Assembly (NCBI RefSeq): GCF_003312875.1
Contig: NZ_CP015163.1
Location: 8,990,001-9,054,000, forward strand
Reading direction: 5' to 3'
DNA length: 64,000 nt
DNA from: Amycolatopsis albispora
GTDB taxonomy: Bacteria > Actinomycetota > Actinomycetes > Mycobacteriales > Pseudonocardiaceae
Shown: positions 1 to 11,635 of the stretch, piece after piece
Position numbering within the stretch: the stretch's first letter is position 1
How the letters are laid out: each line of letters begins with the position of its first letter
Program-made: the position numbers and the translations under genes
The notes under the pieces: generated by a model
Told to the model about the DNA's origin: nothing
Databases searched by the model: none
Seen by the model: only the letters and a program-made list of their open reading frames with translations

Positions 1-1082
1 GCGACGTCAAGCCGGGCAACATCATGGTCGCGCCGAACGGCCGGGTGAAGCTGACCGACTTCGGCATCGCGCAGGCGGTGGACGACCCGCGGCTGACCAC
101 CAGCGGCATGATCGTCGGCAGCCCGGCGTTCATGGCCCCGGAACGGGTTTCCGGGCAGGAGGCCGGGCCCGCGTCGGACCTGTGGTCGCTGGGCGTGACG
201 CTGTACTTCGCCGCGGAAGGCGTGCTCGCCTTCGAGCGCACCAGCACCGCGGCCACCCTGCACGCGATCATGAACGAGGTCCCGTACCTGACGCGGACGC
301 AGGGGCCGCTGGCCTCGGTGGTGATGGGCTTCCTGGTCGCCTCGCCCGAGGGCAGGCTGACCGCGCACCAGGCACACGGGCTGCTGCAGATGGCTTCGGC
401 GGGCACCGGCCAGCACACCCCGACGTCCGTCTACACCGGACCGCCGCCGACCATGGCCGGGCCGGCGCCCACGCACTACGCGCACCAGCCCCAGGCCGCC
501 CCGGCGCCGTCGAAGGGCAAGCGCCCGCTGCTGGTCACCGGTGCCGCGCTGGCCGGGGTCGCGCTGCTGGCCGGTGGGTTCTTCCTGGGCAACTGGTGGG
601 GTTCGCCCAGCGAGGATTCGGCGATGCTGCCCGCGCTGACCTACGGCACGCAGGGCGACATCCAGCAGTTCGACACGCCGTCGTCCTCGCAGCGCTGCTA
701 CAACGTGCCGCTGGAGCCGGGCCGGTCGATCTCGTCGAGCAACAAGGTCGACTGCGACGAGCAGCACGACTTCGAGGTGTTCGCCACCCTCGGCACGCTC
801 GGCGGGGACAGCAGCGTCAGCGACAGCGCGCCGGCCGCGGCGTACCCCGCCGAGGACCGGCTGCGGATTTCGGCGGAGACCCGGTGCGAGATGATCTTCC
901 ACTCCAACGTGGTGCAGGCGAGCCAGCGGAGCGGCCTGCAGTACCGCGCGCTGCTGCCGACCCAGCAGGCGTGGGACGCGCGGGAGGACAGCTCGGGCAA
1001 CCTGGTCCGCAACGCCTACTGCGTACTCAGCAAAACCGGCGGCGGCACCCTGAGTTCCCCCGCGGCGGTGGAGGTCCGGTAG
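1..1082 (+). CDS. Membrane serine/threonine protein kinase, C-terminal part (5' end outside window)
   Basis: The frame is open from base 3 and enters at the catalytic loop (R-D-V-K-P-G-N), so the N-lobe lies upstream of the window. DFG is at 57-65 and the APE motif at 135-143. After the C-lobe comes a Pro/Ala-rich linker (about 415-510), one hydrophobic segment (about 525-600) and an extracellular tail with four or more cysteines. The tail contains CDEQHDFEVFATL, which resembles the septum-formation/DUF4190-type sensor domains on actinobacterial kinases (resemblance only). A PknB-type transmembrane receptor kinase is the likely class; the ligand is unknown. The following 128 bp before dapA hold no gene. 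Confidence 0.9.
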   Translation, partial: DVKPGNIMVAPNGRVKLTDFGIAQAVDDPRLTTSGMIVGSPAFMAPERVSGQEAGPASDLWSLGVTLYFAAEGVLAFERTSTAATLHAIMNEVPYLTRTQGPLASVVMGFLVASPEGRLTAHQAHGLLQMASAGTGQHTPTSVYTGPPPTMAGPAPTHYAHQPQAAPAPSKGKRPLLVTGAALAGVALLAGGFFLGNWWGSPSEDSAMLPALTYGTQGDIQQFDTPSSSQRCYNVPLEPGRSISSSNKVDCDEQHDFEVFATLGTLGGDSSVSDSAPAAAYPAEDRLRISAETRCEMIFHSNVVQASQRSGLQYRALLPTQQAWDAREDSSGNLVRNAYCVLSKTGGGTLSSPAAVEVR

Positions 1083-1138
1083 GCGGAGGAGTTCCGGTTG
1101 CCGAGGCGGTCGGCAGGGGAATCTGCACCGACCGGTGA

Positions 1139-3918
<2,780 letters not shown>

Positions 3919-3933
3919 AGCCGCGCCGCCTGA

Positions 3934-3960
3934 CCTGGGCTGGATCCCCACCAGCCCAGG
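3934..3960 (+). terminator. Hairpin after rnj that runs into the next gene's Shine-Dalgarno
   Basis: Perfect 10-bp inverted repeat CCTGGGCTGG (3934-3943) and CCAGCCCAGG (3951-3960) with a 7-nt loop and no T tract. The AGG at the end of the right arm is the first half of the AGGAGG (3958-3963) serving the gene that starts at 3968. It may be a terminator, a translation-control stem, or both. Confidence 0.6.
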
Positions 3961-3967
3961 AGGCGGT

Positions 3968-4381
3968 ATGGGATTTGGCGCACCTCCGGTTCGGCGGCTG
4001 CCGGTCCTGCTGACGGCCGCCGTTGTGGTGGTGGCCGGGATTTCCTGGGGTGCGGTGGTTTTGTGCGCGCCCGCGCGGGTTGCGCCGAACACGGTCGCGG
4101 CGGCGCCCGAGTTGTTCCGCCGGTTGCCGTCGGCCGATGCGCAGCAGACGCTGACCGCGTTCCCCGCCACCGAGAACTCCGTGCTCACTCGATTGGGTGG
4201 CTTCGCGGATCCGAAACGGCCGCTGCAGCTGATCGGCATCGGCGTCGGACCCGACATCGACGTGGCCGAACTGCGGGAAATCACCGCGGCGACCGGGGGA
4301 CAGGCGTTCACCACCCCGGATTCGGGGCAGATCAACCAGGTCTTCCACGCGGCGCTGAGCAAGCTCGCCTGCTGTGCCTGA
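3968..4381 (+). CDS. Small membrane-anchored protein resembling the tail of a VWA domain
   Basis: 137 aa, with AGGAGG four bases before the ATG. Residues about 10-33 form one hydrophobic segment (signal anchor). The rest (RPLQLIGIGVGPDIDVAEL, then ITAATGGQAF and INQVFHAALSKL) looks like the last strand and helices of a von Willebrand factor A domain. The N-terminal part of such a domain, with the MIDAS DxSxS motif, is absent. It ends in Cys-Cys-Ala. It may be a remnant of a larger substrate-binding/VWA protein or a reduced functional form. Function unknown. Confidence 0.7.
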   Translation: MGFGAPPVRRLPVLLTAAVVVVAGISWGAVVLCAPARVAPNTVAAAPELFRRLPSADAQQTLTAFPATENSVLTRLGGFADPKRPLQLIGIGVGPDIDVAELREITAATGGQAFTTPDSGQINQVFHAALSKLACCA

Positions 4382-4460
4382 CCCGGTGTGCGCGCGGTCG
4401 TCACGTTCTGCGAATCTAGGCGCCGTCACCCGATTCTTCCGTTTCCACGAGGAGCTTCGC

Positions 4461-5054
4461 ATGTTCCGCTTCCCCCGACGGCCGGTCCTGGCCGTCGCCG
4501 GTATGACCACGGCGCTGGTGCTCGCCGGTTGTTCCGGAGAGGACGCCGCGCCCGAGCCGGCCCCGCAGGCGCCGCCGGCGGCCGCGGCCGGGCCGCAGGT
4601 GTCCGGGGAGTTCAACGAGGCCGACGTGGCCTTCGCGACCGAGATGATCCCGCACCACCAGCAGGCCGTGGACATGGCGGCGATGGCGGTGGAGAAGTCG
4701 GGGAACGAGAAGGTCAAGGCGCTGGCGCTGAAGATCCGGGACGCGCAGGACGCGGAGATGGCGCAGCTTTCGGGCATGCTCGAGGTGTGGGGGCAGCAGC
4801 CGCCGGAGGACCCCGGCCTGGACCACGGCGGGCACGCGGGCATGCTCACCGACGCCGACATGATGGCGCTGGAATCGGCCAGTGGCGCGGAGTTCGACGC
4901 CAAGTTCGTCGAGCTGATGACGCGGCACCACGAGGGCGCGGTGAAGGTGGCCGACGCCGAGAAGGCGAACGGGAAGAACCCGCAGGCGAAGGAACTCGCC
5001 GGCCGGATCAGCCAGGACCAGCAGGCCGAGCTCGCCGAGCTGAAGTCGTTCTGA
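4461..5054 (+). CDS. DUF305 lipoprotein
   Basis: 197 aa. A lipobox (LVLAGC, lipidated Cys near residue 24) follows a short basic N-terminus, then a Pro/Ala linker and a helical DUF305 domain. The domain carries the family's histidine/methionine-rich motifs: EMIPHHQQAVDMA, a central HGGHAGM segment and ELMTRHHEGAVKVA. DUF305 proteins are ferritin-like helical bundles often linked to copper handling or envelope stress; no metal partner gene is adjacent here. The ATG at 4461 is preferred because GAGGAGC lies 7-13 bases upstream and it gives a proper signal peptide. A large palindrome (5063-5113) separates it from the convergent transporter. Confidence 0.9.
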   Translation: MFRFPRRPVLAVAGMTTALVLAGCSGEDAAPEPAPQAPPAAAAGPQVSGEFNEADVAFATEMIPHHQQAVDMAAMAVEKSGNEKVKALALKIRDAQDAEMAQLSGMLEVWGQQPPEDPGLDHGGHAGMLTDADMMALESASGAEFDAKFVELMTRHHEGAVKVADAEKANGKNPQAKELAGRISQDQQAELAELKSF

Positions 5055-5062
5055 CGCGCTGA

Positions 5063-5113
5063 ACACGAATGTGGCTTTCGGGGCGGAAAATGCCCCGAAA
5101 GCCACATTCGTGT
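5063..5113. repeat. Palindromic repeat copy 1 (GAATGTGGCTTTCG family)
   Basis: Perfect 22-bp inverted repeat, arms 5063-5084 and 5092-5113 with a 7-nt loop (GGAAAAT). It shares the core CACGAATGTGGCTTTCG with copies 2-4, but its stem tip is GGGGC instead of GAGACG. It fills the gap between convergent genes (stop at 5054, stop at 5120), a position suited to a bidirectional terminator. Confidence 0.93.
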
Positions 5114-5119
5114 CCGGGG

Positions 5120-6076
5120 TCAGGCAGGGGCGGCGCCGCCGGGGGTTTTGCCAGGGGAGTTCAGCTGCACGATCAGCGCCCCGCCCAGCAGGATGGCGGC
5201 GCCCAGCAGCTGCACCCAGCTCAGCGCCTCACCGAGCAGCACCCACGCCAGCCCCGCGGCGAGCAGCGGTTCGCACAGCCCCAGCACGCTCGCCACCGGC
5301 GCCGGCAGGTGCCGCAGCGAGGAAATCCCCGCCAGGTAGGCAAAAACCGTGGACACCAGCACCAGTGCGACCAGCAGCGCCCAGATCGGCGGCTGCCACG
5401 GGCCGAACCGCGCGGGCGCGGTCAGCAGCGAAGCGGGAATGGTCCACGGCGGCGCCACCAGGCACACCGCCACCGCGCCGACGATCATGCCCCAGGTGAC
5501 CAGGCCCAGCGGGTGCCGGTCGGCCACCGCGCGTTCCCCGAGCAGGAAGTACGCCGCCGAGCAGATCGCCGCGCCGACCCCGGCGAGCAGGCCGAAGGTG
5601 TCCAGCCGCAGTCCTTCCCACGCCTGCGCCACCATGGCGAGCCCGATCATCGCCAGCGCGATCCCGCCCCACATCACCCCGGGCAGCCGCACCCGCCGCA
5701 CGAACCGCACCCACAGCGCGATCAGCACCGGCGAGGTGAACTCCAGCAGGATCGCCACGCCCACCGGGATCCGGCTGGCCGAAATGAAGTAACACAGCTG
5801 CACCCCGGCCACGCCGAGCAGGCCGTACCCGAGCAGCAGCGGCCACTCCGCGGCACGCACCCGCAGCAGCGACGGCCGCGCGATGGCCACCCCGGCGGCC
5901 AGCACTAGCGCGGCCAGCCCGATCCGCGCCGCGGCCACCTGCTCCGGGCTCAGCCCGGCCAGCATCACCGGCTTGCCCAGCGCCCCGGAACTGCTGAAGA
6001 ACAACGCCGCGACCAGGATCAGCACCGTGCCGCGGCCCCGGTGGACGGGCAGGCGGGAACGCACCTCGGTGACCAT
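5120..6076 (-). CDS. EamA/DMT-family transporter
   Basis: 318 aa integral membrane protein with about ten hydrophobic segments arranged as two EamA repeats. Typical features are ALFFSSSGALGKP in the first helix and ALLLGGALI-type helices near the end. These are drug/metabolite exporters or amino-acid efflux carriers; the substrate cannot be told from sequence. Start chosen at the ATG (6076), which gives a short basic N-terminus before helix 1. An upstream in-frame GTG at 6100 would add eight residues and lacks a clear ribosome binding site. Confidence 0.88.
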   Translation of the reverse strand: MVTEVRSRLPVHRGRGTVLILVAALFFSSSGALGKPVMLAGLSPEQVAAARIGLAALVLAAGVAIARPSLLRVRAAEWPLLLGYGLLGVAGVQLCYFISASRIPVGVAILLEFTSPVLIALWVRFVRRVRLPGVMWGGIALAMIGLAMVAQAWEGLRLDTFGLLAGVGAAICSAAYFLLGERAVADRHPLGLVTWGMIVGAVAVCLVAPPWTIPASLLTAPARFGPWQPPIWALLVALVLVSTVFAYLAGISSLRHLPAPVASVLGLCEPLLAAGLAWVLLGEALSWVQLLGAAILLGGALIVQLNSPGKTPGGAAPA

Positions 6077-6148
6077 GGCCCGGACGATACGGCCCGGCAC
6101 CGACCATCCGGAAGGTGTTTTTCGTAACTGCCTAAGGCGCCTGGCTGG

Positions 6149-6985
6149 TTACGGCTTCCACGGGCTCACGGTGTCGGTCGGCCGGGTCGGGTCGTGGAAC
6201 CTCGGCGCGTCCATCTCGCCACGCCGCAGCGGAACCAGCCCGTCGGTGATCGCGCGCATGATCTTCGCGTGCGCGCGCACGCCCGCGCCCGGCCGCTCCG
6301 GCTCGATGTCGGACAGGTCGACCGGCTCGCCGAAGTGCACCCGGAACACCGGCCGCCGCAGCGGCGCGGTCAGCCCCGACTTCGCCAGCGGCACGATGTC
6401 GGCGGGCCCGGTCACCGTCTCGGTGCCCCAGTACACCGCCTCGTGCGCGCCCCACTGGCTGATCGGGATCACCGGCACCCCCGCGGCGATCGCCAGCCTG
6501 GCCGCGCCGGACTTGCCGCGTTCCGGCCACAGGCCGGGATCGTGGCTGATGCGGCCCTCGGGGTAGACGATGATCGGCGCGCGCGTGGTGCGCATCGCCT
6601 CGACCGCTTCGCCGAACTGGGTCAGCGCCGATTCGGACTTGCCGCGGTCGACCCGCAGGTGCCCGCTGGCCTTGAGCGCCGGGCCGATCACCGGGGCGTC
6701 CAGGATGCCGCCCGCCAGCATGAACCGGGGCGCGATGCCGATCTTGCGGCACGCGGCCATCAGCACGAACGGGTCGAACACGCCGATGTGGTTGGCGGCC
6801 ATCAGCAGCGGCCGGTCACGCAGGCCGGCGGGCACCTGACCGGTGATCCGCAGCCGGCCGACCAGGTTGACCAGGCGGTGGTCGATGGCGAGCATGGTGC
6901 GCCAGATCGCCGGGGCGGGGACCCGGCGATTCCCCCGGAGCCGCCCGTTCTCGTCGCGGTGGAGAGCGAACATGGGCCAGAGCAT
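6149..6985 (-). CDS. PlsC-like 1-acyl-sn-glycerol-3-phosphate acyltransferase family protein
   Basis: 278 aa. It carries the acyltransferase block I motif NHxxxxD (ANHIGVFD) and block III EGR (YPEGRIS); GGILDAPVIG and a PVIPISQWG segment fit blocks II and IV. The family transfers acyl groups to lysophosphatidate or related glycerolipid acceptors at the membrane face. The upstream frame stays open for 2 kb, antisense to ftsK, but family similarity begins only at MLWPMFALHRDE, so the ATG at 6985 (or 6973) is the start. It diverges from ftsK across about 110 bp. Confidence 0.88.
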   Translation of the reverse strand: MLWPMFALHRDENGRLRGNRRVPAPAIWRTMLAIDHRLVNLVGRLRITGQVPAGLRDRPLLMAANHIGVFDPFVLMAACRKIGIAPRFMLAGGILDAPVIGPALKASGHLRVDRGKSESALTQFGEAVEAMRTTRAPIIVYPEGRISHDPGLWPERGKSGAARLAIAAGVPVIPISQWGAHEAVYWGTETVTGPADIVPLAKSGLTAPLRRPVFRVHFGEPVDLSDIEPERPGAGVRAHAKIMRAITDGLVPLRRGEMDAPRFHDPTRPTDTVSPWKP

Positions 6986-7093
6986 GTCACGGTCGGTTTT
7001 CACCCGGTTTGGGGACCGGCCGATCGGTAACGTGAGAAATGTTCCCCGTGTGCTGCGAGTGGCAGATGTGACTGGACGGGACCGAGGGTTACC

Positions 7094-9595
7094 GTGGAAC
7101 CCATGGCAGGTGGGTCGGCAACCAAGGGACGGAGCTCGGGTCGCGGTGGCAAGGCTCCCGCGCGGAACTCGGGCGGCGCGAGCCGCTCGCGTGCGACGGC
7201 CAAGCGACCGCCGGCACGCAAGCCCGCCCCGCGCCGCAAGTCCGGCGGCGGCTTCGGCCGTGCCGTGCGCGGCGGGTGGAACCTGCTGGCCAAGGGCGTC
7301 GGCTCGCTGGCCAGGACGGTCGGCCGCAGCCGCGACCTGGAGCCGGAGCACCGCCGGGACGGGCTCGCGCTCGCGCTGATCGGGCTGGCCATCGTGATCG
7401 CGGTCGGCGTCTGGTGGCAGGCGGCCGGTCCGGTCGGTGCCTGGGTGCAGATCGGCGCGCGCACGGTGTTCGGCGCCGGTTCGGTGACCCTGCCGCTGGT
7501 GCTCACCGTGGCCGCGGTCGCGCTGATGCGCTCGGAACCCGAGCCGGAGACGCGCCCGCGCCGGGTGATCGGCGCGCTGCTGATGATCTTCGCCGTGCTC
7601 GGCCTCCTGCACCTGTTCAACGCGCTGCCCTCGGCGAACGTGGACCGGATGTACGCCGGTGGTTTCCTCGGGTACCTCTCCGGCGGCCTGCTCGCGGCCG
7701 GGGTGACCACCTGGGTGGCCGTCCCGCTGCTGGTGCTGGCGCTGGGCTTCGGCGTGCTGGTGTTCACCGGCACCCCGGTGCGGCAGATCCCGCAGCGCCT
7801 GCGCGAGTGGGGCATGGACCCCGAGGAGCTGGAGGAGGAGCAGGCGCACCGCGAGGCCCGCGCCGAGCGCAAGGCACGCGAAGCGGCCGAGATCACCGAG
7901 GCGGATCCGAAGGCGGTCCGGCTGCGCAAGCCGTCGCGGCGGCGCCAGTCCACCGCGTCGGAGGAGAAGGACCCGCAGCTCGAGCTGCCGGTGGACGAGC
8001 CGCTGCCGCCCCCGCCGCCGAAGGTCAAGGCGGCCGAGGTGCCGGAGAAGAAGGCCCGCAAGGCCGAGCCCGCCGAGGCACCGATGGCGGTGACCCGCAC
8101 GGTCGAGGGCGACTACCAGCTCCCGTCGGCGGACCTGCTCACCCTCGGCGACGCGCCGAAGTCCCGCAGCAAGGCCAACGACGTGATGATCGAGTCGATC
8201 TCCGGCGTGCTCGAGCAGTTCAACGTCGACGCCCAGGTCACCGGCTTCACCCGCGGCCCGACGGTGACCCGCTACGAGGTCGAGCTGGGTCCCGGCGTGA
8301 AGGTCGAGAAGATCACCGCGCTGACCAAGAACATCGCCTACGCCGCGGCCACGGACAACGTGCGGCTGCTGGCGCCGATCCCGGGCAAGTCCGCGGTCGG
8401 CATCGAGGTGCCCAACTCCGACCGCGAGATGGTGCGCCTCGGTGACGTGCTGCGCTCGCCGAAGGCGGTCAAGGACAACCACCCGATGGTGATCGGGCTG
8501 GGCAAGGACATCGAGGGCCACTTCGTCACCGCGAACCTGACGAAGATGCCGCACCTGCTGGTGGCCGGGTCCACCGGTTCCGGTAAGTCGAGCTTCGTCA
8601 ACTCGATGCTGGTCTCGCTGCTGGCGCGGGCCACACCGGACGAGTGCCGGATGATCCTGATCGACCCGAAGATGGTCGAGCTGACCCCGTACGAGGGCAT
8701 CCCGCACCTGATCACGCCCATCATCACCCAGCCGAAGAAGGCCGCCGCGGCGCTGGCCTGGCTGGTGGAGGAGATGGAGCAGCGCTACCAGGACATGCAG
8801 GCCAACCGGGTGCGCCACATCGACGACTTCAACAAGAAGGTCAAGTCCGGCGAGATCACCGCGCCGCCCGGCAGCGAGCGGGTCTACGCGCCGTACCCGT
8901 ACATCATGGCCATCGTCGACGAGCTGGCCGACCTGATGATGACCGCGCCGCGTGACGTGGAGGACGCGATCGTCCGGATCACCCAGAAGGCGCGTGCCGC
9001 CGGGATCCACCTGGTGCTGGCCACGCAGCGGCCGTCGGTGGACGTGGTGACCGGCCTGATCAAAACGAACGTGCCCTCGCGGCTGGCCTTCGCGACCTCG
9101 TCGCTGACCGACTCGCGGGTCATCCTGGACCAGCCGGGCGCGGAGAAGCTGATCGGCATGGGTGACGCGCTGTACCTGCCGATGGGCGCCGGGAAGCCGG
9201 TCCGCGTGCAGGGCGCGTTCGTCGGCGACGACGAGATCTCGGCGATCGTGAACTTCGCCAAGGAGCAGGCGCAGCCCGAGTACAACGAGGGCGTCACCGC
9301 GGCGAAGGCGGGCGAGGCGAAGGAGATCGACCCGGACATCGGCGACGACCTCGACGTGCTGCTGCAGGCGGCGGAGCTGGTGGTCACCTCGCAGTTCGGC
9401 TCGACCTCGATGCTGCAGCGGAAGCTGCGGGTCGGCTTCGCGAAGGCGGGCAGGCTGATGGACCTGCTGGAGTCGCGCGGGGTGGTCGGCCCGTCGGAGG
9501 GCTCGAAGGCGCGTGACGTGCTGATCAAGCCGGACGAGCTGGAGTCGGTGCTGTACCTGATCCGGGGCGGTGGCCCGGCCGGGGACGACGAGTAG
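7094..9595 (+). CDS. ftsK: DNA translocase FtsK
   Basis: 833 aa septal DNA pump that clears chromosome dimers during division. Residues 1-90 are basic and low-complexity. Four membrane helices (about 95-225) follow, then a charged linker (225-345) and the RecA-like motor. Walker A is GSTGSGKS at 492-499 (K498), with Walker B-type VDELADLMM later. The C-terminal gamma winged helix (SMLQRKLRVGFAKAGRLM) reads the KOPS strand signals. The GTG at 7094 follows GAGGG by five bases; an ATG lies three codons further in. ftsK sits near argA and clgR in mycobacteria as here. Confidence 0.95.
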   Translation: MEPMAGGSATKGRSSGRGGKAPARNSGGASRSRATAKRPPARKPAPRRKSGGGFGRAVRGGWNLLAKGVGSLARTVGRSRDLEPEHRRDGLALALIGLAIVIAVGVWWQAAGPVGAWVQIGARTVFGAGSVTLPLVLTVAAVALMRSEPEPETRPRRVIGALLMIFAVLGLLHLFNALPSANVDRMYAGGFLGYLSGGLLAAGVTTWVAVPLLVLALGFGVLVFTGTPVRQIPQRLREWGMDPEELEEEQAHREARAERKAREAAEITEADPKAVRLRKPSRRRQSTASEEKDPQLELPVDEPLPPPPPKVKAAEVPEKKARKAEPAEAPMAVTRTVEGDYQLPSADLLTLGDAPKSRSKANDVMIESISGVLEQFNVDAQVTGFTRGPTVTRYEVELGPGVKVEKITALTKNIAYAAATDNVRLLAPIPGKSAVGIEVPNSDREMVRLGDVLRSPKAVKDNHPMVIGLGKDIEGHFVTANLTKMPHLLVAGSTGSGKSSFVNSMLVSLLARATPDECRMILIDPKMVELTPYEGIPHLITPIITQPKKAAAALAWLVEEMEQRYQDMQANRVRHIDDFNKKVKSGEITAPPGSERVYAPYPYIMAIVDELADLMMTAPRDVEDAIVRITQKARAAGIHLVLATQRPSVDVVTGLIKTNVPSRLAFATSSLTDSRVILDQPGAEKLIGMGDALYLPMGAGKPVRVQGAFVGDDEISAIVNFAKEQAQPEYNEGVTAAKAGEAKEIDPDIGDDLDVLLQAAELVVTSQFGSTSMLQRKLRVGFAKAGRLMDLLESRGVVGPSEGSKARDVLIKPDELESVLYLIRGGGPAGDDE

Positions 9596-9614
9596 CCCCC
9601 GGCCGGATCCCGCG

Positions 9615-10088
9615 TCAGCTGGCGCCGAACTGCCGCACGGCCTGGTAGTAGGTCCAGGCGGCCGCGTTGCACGCGCCGGCGCCGTTGCAGATGTCCTTCA
9701 TGTCGTCGTAGAAGTTGTTGTCGATCCGCAGGCGGTTGCTGTCGGTGAACCGGCTCTGCCGCTTGTAGTTGCGGTAGCCGAAGTCGTGCCGCCAGCAGGC
9801 CTGCGTGAAGTTGTACCCCAGTGGCTTGTCGGGCGACCACGAGCAGGCGTCGGTCGACCAGTCCAGGTCGTTCGGGTAGTTGCCGCGGACGCTGACGAAG
9901 CCCGGCAGCGACTTGCTGAACAGGTAGTCGTCGGTCACCGCCCGCACGTCGATGGCCTGCGCGGTGCCCGCGCCGAGCACCAGGCTCCCGGCCACGGCGG
10001 TGGTCACGGTGAGCTTGCGCAGGAGGCCGCGAACTCGTCCGCGTGGTCTGCGGCGGGTGGCTGGCTCGGGCAGGGCGGTCACGGTCAT
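9615..10088 (-). CDS. Secreted prokaryotic phospholipase A2
   Basis: 157 aa. A twin-arginine-like or Sec signal peptide (basic MTVTALPEPATRRRP run, then a hydrophobic stretch ending in GTAQA) precedes the mature enzyme. The catalytic His-Asp pair is in ACWRHDFGYRNY, with a second acidic motif DNNFYDDMKD, as in the small actinobacterial PLA2 family. Four cysteines can form two disulfides. It hydrolyses the sn-2 ester of phospholipids outside the cell. ATG at 10088 chosen because GAGGGAG lies just upstream of it; the frame extends further but without signal-like sequence. Its stop is 20 bp from the convergent ftsK stop. Confidence 0.92.
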   Translation of the reverse strand: MTVTALPEPATRRRPRGRVRGLLRKLTVTTAVAGSLVLGAGTAQAIDVRAVTDDYLFSKSLPGFVSVRGNYPNDLDWSTDACSWSPDKPLGYNFTQACWRHDFGYRNYKRQSRFTDSNRLRIDNNFYDDMKDICNGAGACNAAAWTYYQAVRQFGAS

Positions 10089-10197
10089 CGCTGGCTCCCT
10101 CGCTGTGATCTCTCGACAGGGTGAGCACAGCATTCGGTAAGCGCTCACCAGCCGCCACCACCTTGCGTAGGAAACTCAGTGAATTCCTTCCAAAGGT

Positions 10198-11547
10198 TCA
10201 GTTCTGGATCGAAACCGCGGCCAGCTCGACGCCGCCGAACGGCCGTGCCGCCGCGTTTTTCACCCGTGACGACCACACCGCGTGCCCGTGCCCGGTCCAG
10301 ATCGGCGCGGCGGGCAGGTCGCGGAGCAGCTGGTTCTCGACCAGCCGGTACCGCTGAGCGCGTTCTTCCTCGCCGGTCGCCGAGGAAGCCGCGGCGACCA
10401 GATCACCGAAGCCCGCGCCCGCGTATCCGGTCGCGGTGGTCAGCGCGGCGACCGTCTCACCCGGGGTCGCGGCTTGAACGGTGATCGCGAGCGGTCCGTC
10501 GAGCGTGCCTTCGTGCCGTGGTTTCGCGTGCACCGGAATGCCGAGCGTGCCCTGGATCTGCTCGGCGAGCGCACGGGCCCACGCTTCGTCCGCGGGTTCG
10601 AAGTAGAGGTTCACGTCACCGCTGAGCCCGCCTTGCCCGGCGAAGGCCTTGGCAGCGGCCGGATCGTGGGTGCACGGGCGGCAGGTGGCCGAGCGGTCAC
10701 CGGGCAGGGCGCCCTTCGCCGGGTCCGCCTGGTCACCGAGCGGTCCTTTCGCCAGTGCCGCGCGATCGGCGGCCATGGCGAAGGCGTAACGCACCGCCGC
10801 GTCCTCGAACCGCTTGTCCCCCAAGGGGAACACCAGGTACCCGGCGGAGGGCAGCGGCCACATCGTGTGCCGGTCGGCAAAATCGGCGTGCATCGCGTCG
10901 TGCCGGTCGCCGGGCACTTCGGTGGCGAGGTCGAGCGTGCCCGCCTTCACCGCGTCGTAGTGCGCTCTCGGATCACCAACGCGCAGTTCGATTTCCCGGG
11001 GATTTCCGTTGTCGCGCAGGAGTTTCGCGCCCTTGCCGGGTTCCCAGGGAGCGGCGAGCCGGTAGGGCCCGTTGCCGATGGGGTGCCGGGAGAAACCCGC
11101 CCAGTCGCGGGAGGTGAGCACGGATTCGGGCAGCGGCAGGAACGCCGGGGCGGTCAGCTTCGCCGGGATTTCCGCGGCCGGGCGGTCGAGCACGATCCGC
11201 ACGGTCGACTCGTCCACCGCGGTGATTTCCTTGGCACCCAGCGAACCGCCGGTCAGCCGCCAGGTGTCCACATAGGACTTCGCGGTGACCGGTGTGCCGT
11301 CGTGGAACCGGCTCGCCGGTGGTTTCACCGTCCAGGTGAGCAGATCCGGGCTGGTGGCCGCCTCGGGCGGCAACGGCGTCCACAACGCGGAAACGACCGT
11401 CCGCCCGGCTTGGTCGCGGACCTCGGCGGGCACCAGGCTGGCCGGTTCGCCGACACCGACGGTGAGCACGTCCGGTGACGGCGGCTCGGCGGCCGGGGTG
11501 CACGCGGCCAGCGCGACGGCGGCGAGGAGCGGGGGCAGCAGGCGCAT
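10198..11547 (-). CDS. ABC transporter substrate-binding lipoprotein, peptide/nickel family (SBP_bac_5)
   Basis: 449 aa. A lipobox (VALAACTP, Cys near 16) is followed by a family-5 binding fold; FHDGTPVTAKSYVDTW and IGNGPYRL are the recognisable family motifs. No permease or ATPase genes adjoin it, so it is an orphan binding protein that may share a transporter elsewhere or have another role. A CRPC pair near residue 290 could form a disulfide. It diverges from the LVIVD gene; about 90 bp separate the starts. Confidence 0.88.
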   Translation of the reverse strand: MRLLPPLLAAVALAACTPAAEPPSPDVLTVGVGEPASLVPAEVRDQAGRTVVSALWTPLPPEAATSPDLLTWTVKPPASRFHDGTPVTAKSYVDTWRLTGGSLGAKEITAVDESTVRIVLDRPAAEIPAKLTAPAFLPLPESVLTSRDWAGFSRHPIGNGPYRLAAPWEPGKGAKLLRDNGNPREIELRVGDPRAHYDAVKAGTLDLATEVPGDRHDAMHADFADRHTMWPLPSAGYLVFPLGDKRFEDAAVRYAFAMAADRAALAKGPLGDQADPAKGALPGDRSATCRPCTHDPAAAKAFAGQGGLSGDVNLYFEPADEAWARALAEQIQGTLGIPVHAKPRHEGTLDGPLAITVQAATPGETVAALTTATGYAGAGFGDLVAAASSATGEEERAQRYRLVENQLLRDLPAAPIWTGHGHAVWSSRVKNAAARPFGGVELAAVSIQN

Positions 11548-11576
11548 GGAGTCTGTCTAGCACCAACGGAAGGCGG

Positions 11577-11606
11577 TTGTATCCGGTGAATCCGGCGCCA
11601 TACAGT
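11577..11606 (+). promoter_or_regulatory. Candidate housekeeping promoter for the LVIVD gene
   Basis: TTGTAT (11577-11582) and TACAGT (11601-11606) are spaced 18 bp, a fair match to actinobacterial sigma-70 boxes. They are followed by GGGAGG and the ATG at 11636. Confidence 0.4.
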
Positions 11607-11635
11607 ACCCAGGGCTGTTCACTGGGAGGTTGGCG

